A stretch of 64,000 bases of DNA, taken from positions 70,072 through 134,071 of the forward strand of contig JBKQPR010000370.1 in assembly GCA_052144935.1 (NCBI GenBank). Direction: 5' to 3'. The notes under the pieces were generated by a model that was given only the letters and a program-made list of their open reading frames with translations, had not been told where the DNA came from and did not search any database. The translations under genes were made by a program, and so were the position numbers. This DNA is from JOPF133 sp052144935. GTDB taxonomy: Bacteria > Acidobacteriota > Terriglobia > Bryobacterales > Bryobacteraceae. Below, in pieces: positions 1 to 8,064 of this stretch. Within the stretch, counting starts at the first letter, position 1, and every line of letters starts with the position of its first letter.

Positions 1-3000
1 GGCGCGACTCGGCACGGTCGCGTCCTGAATGGATGCGCTGGACGGCGAAGCCGCGCTCCCGGAGCTTGGCGGCCTGGTCCTCCATGAGAGCGATCAGTGG
101 GCTGATCACCAGGGTCGTGCCGCCGCGCGCAATTCCCGGCAGTTGGTAACATAGCGACTTCCCTGCGCCCGTGGGCATCACCAGCAGGACATCCTGGCCT
201 TCGATCACCGCGCGGCAAACCTCTTCCTGGCCGGGGCGGAAGGAAGCAAACCCGAAGGCCGGGAGCAGTTCGGACACGCCGGCGGCAGGCCGCGGCTGGC
301 GGACCTCGGCCGCCGGATGCGGTTCCGCGGTGGCGTGTGGTCCGGGCACCACTGGCCGAGGTGCGGGTTCCGGCTGTGCCAAGTTCCGCGACCGGGGTGG
401 GGCTGCTTGCGGCACGAGCGCCGCAGGAGCCGGGGATTCGGTCCTTCCCTCGGGCGTAGTGTCCCGCGGCACGGGTGCCGCCGATTTACCCGCGGGTTCC
501 GGCTGAGCCAAGATCCGCGGCCGGGGTGGGGCTGCTTGCGGCACGAGCGCCGCGGGCGGCGGGGATTGCGGATCCAGCTTGGGCGTAGGGGCGCGCGGCA
601 CGGGCGCGGCCGATTTACTCGCGGGATCCGGCGGTGCCAAGGTCCCCGGCCGGGGTGGGGCTGGATGCGGCACGAGCGCCGCGGGCGGCGGGGATTGCGG
701 ATCCAGCTTGGGCGCAGGGGCGGGTGGTCCGGGCGCCACTGACTGAGTTGCGGGTTCCGGCTGTGCCAAGGTGCGCGGCCGGGTTGAGGCTGCATGCGGC
801 ACGGGCGCCGCGGGCGGCGGGGATTGCGGCTTCGCCTCGGGCGCAGGGGCGGGTGGTCCGGGCGCCACTGACTGAGTTGCGGGTTCCGGCTGTGCCAGGG
901 CGCGCGGCCAGGACGCAGTGGCATGCGGCACGGGCGCGGCGGGCGGCGGGGATTGCGGCCTCGCCTCGGGTGCAGTGGCACGCGGTCCGGGCGCCGCCGA
1001 TGGAGCCGCGGGTTCCGGCGGTGCCAAGGTCCACGGCCGGGGTGGGGCTGCATGCGGCACGGGCGCGGCGGGAGGCAGGGATTGGGGCTTCGCCTCGGGT
1101 GCAGTGGCGCGCGGCACCGGCGCCGCCGATGGAGTTGCAGGTTCCGGCGGTGCCAAGGCGCGCGGCACGGACGCAATGGCGGGTGCGGCAGGCGGCGCCG
1201 TTCCGCACAGGCCGCAGGCTTTCGTCACGTACTCCTCAATGCCCTTCAGGAAAGGCGCGAGCTGCGCCGTTCCCTTCTGAATGCGGTGGAGATACGCCTC
1301 CCACTGCCCCGTCATGGCGGGACTCTTCACCTCGGGATGCACCACCTCGATCAGCCGTATGCCCTTGCCGGTCGCCTCCAGGCTCTTGCCGTTGCGCACG
1401 ACGTAATTGCGCTTGAGCAGCACTTCGATGATGGCGGCGCGCGTGGCCGGAGTGCCCAGTCCGTTCTCCTTCATGGCATCGGAGAGTTCCTTCTCATCGA
1501 GCGTCCGTCCGGCCGTTTCCATGGCGGTCAGCAGCGTGGCGTCGGTGAAGCGCTTGGGCGGCCGGGTCTTCTTCCTCAGAATCTCGACGTCCGTCACGTC
1601 CTGCTTCTGGCCGCGCGCCAGGCCCGCGGGCAGACTCTGCTCCGGCTCCCTCTCTTCTCCCGTGCCGGTTATGCCGGCGGCTTTTCCCTTCCTGGCTTTG
1701 GCCGCGGGAGCGATGTCCAGCACCTTCCAGCCGATCTGCTCGATCGCGCTGCCGGAAGTGTGGTAGCGGTCCACGATCGGGCCGTTACGGATCGCGGTGA
1801 TGATGGTGGTGACCTGCCAGATGTGGTCGTCGTGCCAGGCGCTGAGCAGCCGGCGGCAGATCAGGTCGTAGATTTTCCGCTCGTCCGCGGAGACCGAGGC
1901 CCGCTCGGGCGAGGTGGTGGTCGGGATGATGGCGTGGTGGTCGCTCACCTTGGCGTCATCGACGAAGCGCCGGCCGAGCGGCCGCTCGCCCGTGCCGGGG
2001 GCGAGGCGATCGGCGTAGGGCGCCTGGATGACGCTCACGATTCGCGGGAGCGTGCGCGCGACGTCCTGAGACAAGTGGCGGCTATCGGTACGCGGATAGC
2101 TGATGAGCTTATGCCGCTCATAGAGCGCCTGGGCCGTGTCCAGGGTCTTCTGGGCGCTGAATCCATACAGGCGGTTGGCGTGGCGCTGCAACTCGGTCAG
2201 GTCGTAGAGCGCCGGCGGCGGCATGCGCTGGGTTTCGGACTCGATGGATTCGATGGCGGCCTGCCCGGTGCGCGCCCGCGCGGCGATCCGCCCCGCTTCC
2301 TCGCCATCGGCGGGGAGACGCATGGCCTGCTGCAGCGATTCCTTGTTTTCCCCCTGCTGGCTGCGCTCTCGAATCCAGGTGCCTTGGTATTTGTTTTCTC
2401 TTCTCCGCGCTTCCTCCGTTCCCTCCGTGTCTCCGCGGTGAATGCCAGGCGCCGCCCCCGTCGGATGAAAGGTTGCCAGAACTTCCAGATAATCCTCCGG
2501 CACGAACTTGCGGACGGCGAGTTCGCGCTCCACGACCATGGCCAGCGTAGGAGTCTGGACACGCCCAACGGAAAGGTCTTTTTCCCCATACGCCAGCGCG
2601 TAGGCGCGGGACAGGTTCATCCCCACGAGCCAGTCGGCGCGGCTGCGCCCGCGGGCGGCATCGGCCAGCGAATCGTAAGCGCTGCCCGGGCGCAGGGACT
2701 CGAACCCGTGGCGGATGGCTTCCGGCGTGAGCGAAGAGATCCACAGCCGGCGAAACGGTTTGGAGCACCCGGCCGCTTCGTAGATGTAGCGGAAGATCAA
2801 CTCGCCCTCGCGGCCGGCGTCGGTGGCGCACACGATTTGCGAAATCCGCGGCGAAGTCAAAATCCGCCGCACCACATCGAACTGCTTTTTGGTCTTCTCG
2901 TAGATTACCAGCGGCCACTCGCGCGGCAGCATCGGCAGCAGGTTGCGGCGCCAGTACCGCCATTCCGGATTGATCTCGTGCGGCTGCGCCAGCGCCGCCA

Positions 3001-3148
3001 GGTGTCCGATGGCCCAGGTGACGACATACCCGTTGCCGTGCAGGTAGCCATCGCCCGGTTTCGCGGCGCCCAGCACGCGGGCGATATCCCGCGCCACGGA
3101 GGGCTTCTCCGCCAATACGGCGACGCTTTCGGATTCGGGGCCCGCCAT
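1..3148 (-). CDS. topB: DNA topoisomerase III - RecQ helicase fusion (partial, 3' end outside window)
   Basis: The reading frame begins at an ATG (3146-3148) and stays open to the window edge, about 1049 codons. Residues 1-650 are a type IA topoisomerase. A Toprim start (VLAEKPSVARD) is followed by the acidic DAGREGEL motif, and the active-site Tyr lies near residue 351 in SYPRTDSR. Residues ~660-930 are a Pro/Ala-rich linker of 43-residue repeats. From ~945 a RecQ-type helicase starts, with FRPGQ (Q motif) and Walker A MPTGAGKS near residue 991; both parts share one frame. Topo III and RecQ family enzymes act together to dissolve recombination intermediates, so one polypeptide would tether strand passage to unwinding. 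A short insertion (HRGDTEGTEEARRR) splits the topoisomerase part and derives from a dispersed repeat. The rest of the helicase lies outside the window. Confidence 0.9.
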   Translation of the reverse strand, partial: MAGPESESVAVLAEKPSVARDIARVLGAAKPGDGYLHGNGYVVTWAIGHLAALAQPHEINPEWRYWRRNLLPMLPREWPLVIYEKTKKQFDVVRRILTSPRISQIVCATDAGREGELIFRYIYEAAGCSKPFRRLWISSLTPEAIRHGFESLRPGSAYDSLADAARGRSRADWLVGMNLSRAYALAYGEKDLSVGRVQTPTLAMVVERELAVRKFVPEDYLEVLATFHPTGAAPGIHRGDTEGTEEARRRENKYQGTWIRERSQQGENKESLQQAMRLPADGEEAGRIAARARTGQAAIESIESETQRMPPPALYDLTELQRHANRLYGFSAQKTLDTAQALYERHKLISYPRTDSRHLSQDVARTLPRIVSVIQAPYADRLAPGTGERPLGRRFVDDAKVSDHHAIIPTTTSPERASVSADERKIYDLICRRLLSAWHDDHIWQVTTIITAIRNGPIVDRYHTSGSAIEQIGWKVLDIAPAAKARKGKAAGITGTGEEREPEQSLPAGLARGQKQDVTDVEILRKKTRPPKRFTDATLLTAMETAGRTLDEKELSDAMKENGLGTPATRAAIIEVLLKRNYVVRNGKSLEATGKGIRLIEVVHPEVKSPAMTGQWEAYLHRIQKGTAQLAPFLKGIEEYVTKACGLCGTAPPAAPAIASVPRALAPPEPATPSAAPVPRATAPEAKPQSLPPAAPVPHAAPPRPWTLAPPEPAAPSAAPGPRATAPEARPQSPPPAAPVPHATASWPRALAQPEPATQSVAPGPPAPAPEAKPQSPPPAAPVPHAASTRPRTLAQPEPATQSVAPGPPAPAPKLDPQSPPPAALVPHPAPPRPGTLAPPDPASKSAAPVPRAPTPKLDPQSPPPAALVPQAAPPRPRILAQPEPAGKSAAPVPRDTTPEGRTESPAPAALVPQAAPPRSRNLAQPEPAPRPVVPGPHATAEPHPAAEVRQPRPAAGVSELLPAFGFASFRPGQEEVCRAVIEGQDVLLVMPTGAGKSLCYQLPGIARGGTTLVISPLIALMEDQAAKLRERGFAVQRIHSGRDRAESR
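358..1170 (-). repeat. 129-bp in-frame tandem repeat (43-residue Pro/Ala-rich linker)
   Basis: About six and a half copies of a 129-bp unit. The landmark 'ccggc(t/g)gtgccaag' recurs near 370, 499, 628, 757, 886, 1015 and 1144. In the topB-recQ frame each unit reads roughly L-A-P-P-E-P-A ... S-A-A-P-V-P-R ... P-Q-S-P-P-P-A-A. Because the unit is a multiple of three, copy-number changes would lengthen or shorten the linker without breaking the frame. Confidence 0.9.
2391..2443. repeat. Half-copy of palindromic 'ctccgcg...ctctgcggtgaa' repeat inside topB
   Basis: This stretch of short purine-rich words (cctccgt, ccctccgtgt, ctccgcggtgaa) matches the right arm of the 99-bp palindrome at 33565-33663. 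It lies in frame inside the topoisomerase domain and adds about 17 residues just before the conserved 'YxGTW' strand. Confidence 0.75.
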
Positions 3149-3837
3149 CTACCTATCAGTGTAGCGGTGGGCGTGTTGGGGTGCTACGTGGGTTGCGGCG
3201 TTCCTGGATGCCCGGTGAGAATGCGGCCTGCTCGGAGCCGGCTATCGCCGGTAAGAACGCCGGTGAGGTGCGCTGAATCCGGGCGCGGGCCCTTCTGGCT
3301 GGCCCGAAGCTACCGATATTAGTTCTTGACGGGCCAATTTCTGCCGACTCTTGCCCTAGCCTGGGTTTTCGTGTCTCCGAGGTGATTTTGGTGAGGCGAT
3401 TGGCGAGGCGGCCGAGAACACGACGGCCGGGTTCTCGGGAAGAGGTGCGGCGGAACATTTCCGGAACGTGGCTTCGGGTATCCGAGCAACTTCATCGGCG
3501 AGTAACTGACGCCAGCTCGCAGCATCTCTGTGCCATAGTTTTGCCGTCAGCTTAGCTTAGGGACGGCGCAAGATTGACCTCGCAGAGTCGGTGCGATGGT
3601 GTGGCTCGCCGTATGTATGCGTGAAGCGCGGCAGGAACGAGGCCCGGCTTCGCAAACTCCCGGCCGAGGGCGGAGATGACGGCAGAATGTTTCGAGAACA
3701 ACAATCCGCGGCCGGACAGAAGGGCTTTTGGGCAAGATAGAACATGCAGTAATGCGAGCGGGAAGCACAGCAGTCGTAATTACCCTGCTCATACGGCATC
3801 CGCGCAACGGCCCTTCCGGAAGCTGTCTTCGGTGACA
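3149..3837. other. Intergenic stretch without recognisable gene
   Basis: About 690 bp between the topB start and the HepT remnant. Open frames exist on the minus strand, but their translations are low-complexity Arg/Pro/Ser strings without any motif I recognise. No RNA gene or clear repeat was seen. Confidence 0.5.
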
Positions 3838-3852
3838 CGAGCACATCATGCG

Positions 3853-4051
3853 TCAGACAGAAGCGATCGACGAAGCCGCCGGTCTTCGGCCATTCCGCCG
3901 GAAGATCGACGGGCCCTCGCAGCGCCCAACTGACAGCGGAAGCATCCGGTCCCGGCCAAGGTCCTCGCGCGTTCGGCCTTCGACGAACGAAAAGGGCCTC
4001 GGAGGCCGCGTCCAACATATGCCTCAGACGAACCCGGTCACTCGCGTTCAT
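3853..4051 (-). pseudogene. HepT-like (DUF86) RNase toxin remnant
   Basis: From an ATG at 4049-4051 the translation reads DRVRLRHMLDAASEAL, a typical HepT N-terminus. One frameshift later it continues FVEGRTREDLGRDRML, again typical of the family. The frame then runs into a stop near 3853, without the conserved C-terminal R-x4-6-H catalytic segment. HepT proteins are HEPN RNases paired with MNT antitoxins, and the MNT remnant lies directly upstream. At least one frameshift plus loss of the C-terminus make this a decayed gene. Confidence 0.72.
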
Positions 4052-4304
4052 ATTGGGCGGCCGCGGTTCCGGCGACCTCGTCGCGAAATAGCGGCTCAAC
4101 TCCTCGGGGGTCCGCGAGTCCGCCTTTCGCCCCAGCATTTCCGAAGGCTCTGCTTCCATGGCCGACAGTTCGAAGTAGCCCGGAGCGTTCCCGCGCTCGA
4201 ACTCCACCAGCACAATCGACGTCGCTATCGGCGCGGAACCGCGGGGTGAGCACGGAACCGAAAAGTGAAAGCTCGCGAGGCAGTCGAACGGGCAGAGTGG
4301 CCAT
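4038..4304 (-). pseudogene. MNT-type nucleotidyltransferase antitoxin remnant
   Basis: One frame shows the active-site signature LFGSVLTPRFRADSDVD (GSx10DSDxD). The continuation VLVEFERG and then LGRKADSRTPEELSRYF sits in a second frame. The C-terminal RDEVAGTAAAQYERE returns to the first frame. Together they rebuild a minimal nucleotidyltransferase of the usual ~100 residues with two frameshifts. In intact systems this protein adenylylates and silences the neighbouring HepT. Here both partners are broken, so the system is probably dead. Confidence 0.75.
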
Positions 4305-4356
4305 GCGGCGGCTCCAAGTCGCCAGGCATCGCACATGGCCCGCTTGCGGCGATCCG

Positions 4357-7300
4357 TCAGTCTCCCTGCACCGCTTCGTACTCGCGCACCGGCGGTTTGC
4401 TGGCAGCCAGCGCGCCCAGGCTCACGTGGATCTGCGGCATCGAGCCGGTTTCGAAGGCGCCCGAAAGCGCGTCCAGCTTCTCGCGCAGCATTTCGCGGCG
4501 CAGGCGCGCTTCGAACTCCTGCAATTGGCTCTCGATGGTCTTGGCCTTCTGCTTGTTGCGCACCATGTCCTCGCGGTAGCGCTTCAGGAAGTAGCCGATG
4601 GTTTCCACGCGGATCTTAATCGACCCGGTGGGCTTGTTCTCGTCGATATCCTTGAAGCAGAAATACGGCGTGCCGGAGTGCTCCACGATCTCTTCCACCA
4701 CGCTGTAAATGGGAGCGTCGTGGCCGCACTTGAAGCTGGACAGCTCCAGCGCCACTAAGTTGGGATGGCGCGCCACATACTTGGCCGCCCATACTTTCCG
4801 GCTGGTGTTCTCGCTGTACGAGTTCTTCCACACGTCGGTGATGGACATGGGGTGCGGAATCTCGCCGGCTTCCACTTCGTCGCCGAACAGGCGCCAGATC
4901 ATGTCGTCGTCGATGGGCAGGCAATCCTGCGCGAACACCGGGTAGCCCAGTTTCTGGAACTCTTCCAGGATCTCGTGGTTCACCCCGGGATCGTTGTGAT
5001 ACGGACGGCCCAGCAGCACCACGCCCAGCCGGTCCTCGCGCTCAAGCTGCTCCAGCACCTCGCGCGCCGCGCCGCGCATGGTCAGGTTGTTGAACACATC
5101 GAGGGCGCGGTAGCCTTCCTCGACGGCCTTCTTGTTTTCCTCGGGCGACAGACCCAGGATGTCCTTGAACTCCTCGTACATCTGCCGCTCGAACAGGTCG
5201 GGTTTGGAAAGGTTCACGAAGGTGTCGAGGAACCGCACGCCCTTCTCCTTGAACAGGTCGCCTTCCTTGATGAACGCGGCCTTCACCGCCTCGGGCGTGG
5301 TGGCCACCGTGGGGCAGGAGCGGCTGGCCTGCACCGCGTGCAGCTCCGTGGTCAGGCAGTCGATCATCGGGAAGAAGATGATGTCCAGCGGCTTCTTGGC
5401 GTGTACCTTGTACAACAGGTTATGCACGTGCGGGATGCCCAGCTTCGAGGGGAAGCACGGGTCGATGGCGCCGCGCTTGGCGCCCTCCTTGTACAACTCC
5501 TCGCTGGTGTAATCCGAGTACACGATATTCTGCGGCTGAATCCCCAGCGCCGCGAAGTAGCCCGAGAACACCGGCGTCTGCGAATACATGTTGAGCACGC
5601 GCGGCATGCCGATGCGCATGGTGGCGCGCTTCTTGAGCAACTCGGCGCGTTTCTTCTGGGCGGCCGTGATCTGGAATTTCGGCGCGGGGTCGGCCACCAC
5701 GGCCACGTCCGGCACGCGGAACACGGCCTTGGCGGCCACTTCCACGAAGTTGGGGTTAGCCTTCTTCACACGGTCGAGGTCGCCCTTGATCGCGCGCATC
5801 TCCTCGATGTTCTCCACTGTGCCCTTTTCGCAGGTGGCGATGATCAGCCGCTGCGCGCCCTTCTCCAGCGGCACCTTGGTTTTCACCGGCGGCTTGTAAT
5901 CCAGGTTGATCAAGTTAGTCTTGACATCGATGAACGTGCGCAGGCACTTATTCTTGCAGAAGTAACAGCGGGTGGCTTCCTCGCGCGTGGTCTTGTACTG
6001 AATGTGCTGGCAGGCTTCCAGGCCGATGAAGGTGCTCTTCCGCCCGTTGTCCCACAGACGCCCCGCTTCGAGCGCCGCGCCGATCGCGCCGGCTTCGCCG
6101 CAGTGCTCGTGTACGATCACGTCGGCCTGCACTTCCTTGCCCTTGAAGCGCGACTCGATGAAGTCCACCTGCGCCTTCACCGCCGCCAGGTTGTACTGCG
6201 TGCCGCCCTGCAGCAGGAAGCGCGTGCCGATGGCCGAGAGGTTCGGAATCTGCGAAACATACAGCCAGATATTCTTCGGCAGCACGTTGCACAGCCCGGC
6301 CATGATCTCCTCGGGCTTCCAGCCCTGCCGCTGGAAGTCTACGATGTCGCTCTGCATGAACACCGCGCAGCCGTAGCCGAAGCTGGGAAAGCCCTTGGCG
6401 CCGAAAGCCGTGTCGGCGTACTGCTCCACCGCGACATTGAAACCCTGCGCCGTCGATTGCAGGAAGTAGCCATTGCCCGCCGAGCACTGCGTGTTCAGCT
6501 TGAAATCCTTCACGCGGCCATTCTTGAGGATGATGATCTTGATATCCTGCCCGCCCACGTCGCAGATCACGTCCACGCCGTCGTAGAAATGCAGGCCGGC
6601 TTCGGTATGGGCCACCGTTTCCACCAGGGCCGCGTCCGCACCGATCACATCTTTCAGAATGTCCTTGGCGTAACCGGTGGTGCCCACCCCCAGAATCTTT
6701 AATTCGGCGCCCTGCTCGCGGATCTGCCGTTCGAGCTTCTGCAGCACCTCGATGGTGTCCTCGATCGGGTTGCCCTTGGAGAGCTGGTAAGTCTTCGCCA
6801 GGATGCGGCGCTTGCCGTCCTTCGACATCAGGACGGCCTTAGTGGACGTAGAGCCGCCGTCGATGCCGACGAATCCTTCCACCATGTCGCCCGGCTGAAA
6901 GGTGGTGGGCGTGAACTTCTTGGTCCGGTACTTTCGTTTGAAGGCGGTCAGGTCGGCATCGTCCTTGGCCAGTCCACACCCGCCGCCGCGCTTCGACTTC
7001 TCTTCCTCGCGGCCCACGTTGACGTACCACTCCAACTTGTCCAGGCCGATGTACCGGCCCACGTTGTCGTCTTCGCTCTTGCCGAATTCCACCGAGCCGA
7101 TGGCCGCGAAGTACTGCGCGTTATCGGGAGTGCGGATCAGGTCTTCGGGCGCCACGCCTTCCGGCAGCGGCGTGTTGCGCTCTTCCCAGATCTTGGGAAT
7201 GTTGCTCTTCCAGCAATCGCGCATGCCCTTGATGTAGCAATTCGGCCCGCCCAGCAGCAGCACCACCGGCTGCAGCGTGTTGCCGCGCGTCAGCACCGAG

Positions 7301-7926
7301 AGGTTCTGCATCACGATGGCTTCGAACAGCGAGGCCATCAGCTCGTCGGGCGGAACCCCCATCTTCTGCAAGCCGTTGATGTCGGTTTCCGCGAACACGC
7401 CGCACTTGCCGGCCACCGGGTGCAGCTTCAATCCCTTGTAACCCATCTGGCAGAGCTGGTCCGACGGAATGCGCAGCTTGGCGTTGATCTTGTCGATGAC
7501 CGCGCCCGTGCCGCCGGCGCACTTATCGTTCATCGACGGAATCTTCTTCTTGCGGCCCGTTTCCGGGTCGGTTTTGAAGATGATGATCTTGGCGTCCTGC
7601 CCGCCCAGCTCGATCACCGAGCCGCATTCGGGGTACATGCGCTCCACGGCCAGCGACACCGCATTGACTTCCTGGACAAACTTGGCCCCGAGGAACTTCG
7701 CCATGCCGTTGCCGCCCGATCCCGTGGCGAACATGCGCGAACTGGCGGCGCTGAAACCGTCGATCTCGGTCTCAAAGCGCTTGAGAAACTCCAGCACCTT
7801 TTCGGGCTGCTTGGTATCGTGGCGCTGGTAATCCCGCCAGACAATCTCGTCCGAGGCCGCATCGATGACCACCGCTTTCACTGTCGTCGACCCGACGTCC
7901 ATCCCGATCAGGAATTGTTTGTCCAT
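4357..7926 (-). CDS. Tandem CoA-substrate-specific enzyme activase (HgdC/BcrAD-BadFG family, DUF2229)
   Basis: This large protein (1189 aa) has two ASKHA ATPase modules. The first begins IGMDVGSTTVKAVV at residue ~6. The second begins VGIDGGSTSTKAVL near ~350. A Cys-rich stretch RCYFCKNKC lies near ~655. From ~768 there is a DUF2229/HgdB-like domain (MRIGMPRVLNMYSQTP, GRPYHNDPGVNHEI). Family members use ATP to push an electron from a [4Fe-4S] cluster into 2-hydroxyacyl-CoA dehydratases or benzoyl-CoA reductases; the real substrate here is unknown. I chose the ATG at 7924-7926. An in-frame upstream ATG would add residues encoded by a dispersed repeat. The HgdB-like gene lies upstream on the same strand and is probably co-transcribed. 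Confidence 0.85.
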   Translation of the reverse strand: MDKQFLIGMDVGSTTVKAVVIDAASDEIVWRDYQRHDTKQPEKVLEFLKRFETEIDGFSAASSRMFATGSGGNGMAKFLGAKFVQEVNAVSLAVERMYPECGSVIELGGQDAKIIIFKTDPETGRKKKIPSMNDKCAGGTGAVIDKINAKLRIPSDQLCQMGYKGLKLHPVAGKCGVFAETDINGLQKMGVPPDELMASLFEAIVMQNLSVLTRGNTLQPVVLLLGGPNCYIKGMRDCWKSNIPKIWEERNTPLPEGVAPEDLIRTPDNAQYFAAIGSVEFGKSEDDNVGRYIGLDKLEWYVNVGREEEKSKRGGGCGLAKDDADLTAFKRKYRTKKFTPTTFQPGDMVEGFVGIDGGSTSTKAVLMSKDGKRRILAKTYQLSKGNPIEDTIEVLQKLERQIREQGAELKILGVGTTGYAKDILKDVIGADAALVETVAHTEAGLHFYDGVDVICDVGGQDIKIIILKNGRVKDFKLNTQCSAGNGYFLQSTAQGFNVAVEQYADTAFGAKGFPSFGYGCAVFMQSDIVDFQRQGWKPEEIMAGLCNVLPKNIWLYVSQIPNLSAIGTRFLLQGGTQYNLAAVKAQVDFIESRFKGKEVQADVIVHEHCGEAGAIGAALEAGRLWDNGRKSTFIGLEACQHIQYKTTREEATRCYFCKNKCLRTFIDVKTNLINLDYKPPVKTKVPLEKGAQRLIIATCEKGTVENIEEMRAIKGDLDRVKKANPNFVEVAAKAVFRVPDVAVVADPAPKFQITAAQKKRAELLKKRATMRIGMPRVLNMYSQTPVFSGYFAALGIQPQNIVYSDYTSEELYKEGAKRGAIDPCFPSKLGIPHVHNLLYKVHAKKPLDIIFFPMIDCLTTELHAVQASRSCPTVATTPEAVKAAFIKEGDLFKEKGVRFLDTFVNLSKPDLFERQMYEEFKDILGLSPEENKKAVEEGYRALDVFNNLTMRGAAREVLEQLEREDRLGVVLLGRPYHNDPGVNHEILEEFQKLGYPVFAQDCLPIDDDMIWRLFGDEVEAGEIPHPMSITDVWKNSYSENTSRKVWAAKYVARHPNLVALELSSFKCGHDAPIYSVVEEIVEHSGTPYFCFKDIDENKPTGSIKIRVETIGYFLKRYREDMVRNKQKAKTIESQLQEFEARLRREMLREKLDALSGAFETGSMPQIHVSLGALAASKPPVREYEAVQGD

Positions 7927-7954
7927 AGTAGTTGTTCTCTGCCTGCTACGCCAA

Positions 7955-8059
7955 ACCGCTCCCTGTCGGTCGCGGCTCCGTAACTCATCGCTCATCGCCA
8001 GTGACGCGCCGAGCCTGCTTCCGAGCCGCGCTACCGAGCCGCGACCGTCAGGGAGCGGT
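7955..8059. repeat. Inverted-repeat (REP-like) element, 24-bp arms
   Basis: The arms at 7955-7978 and 8036-8059 are reverse complements with one mismatch in 24 (accgctccctg... / ...gcgaccgtcagggagcggt). The pair fills the gap between the HgdB-like gene and the activase. A diverged second copy is at 32307-32360 in the leu operon. Confidence 0.85.
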
Positions 8060-8064
8060 GTGGC

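Noticed and set aside
923..3322. A 799-codon plus-strand open frame antisense to topB-recQ
   Set aside because: It mirrors the real gene. Its translation is repetitive Arg/Gly/Val, with no motif. Long antisense frames are common at this GC content.
3557..4336. A single 259-residue minus-strand protein
   Set aside because: It joins parts of the MNT and HepT remnants in one frame by chance; homologous segments switch frame several times.
4765..6702. Plus-strand 645-codon frame antisense to the activase
   Set aside because: Composition (His/Val/Leu/Arg repeats) is typical of a shadow of a well-supported minus-strand gene.
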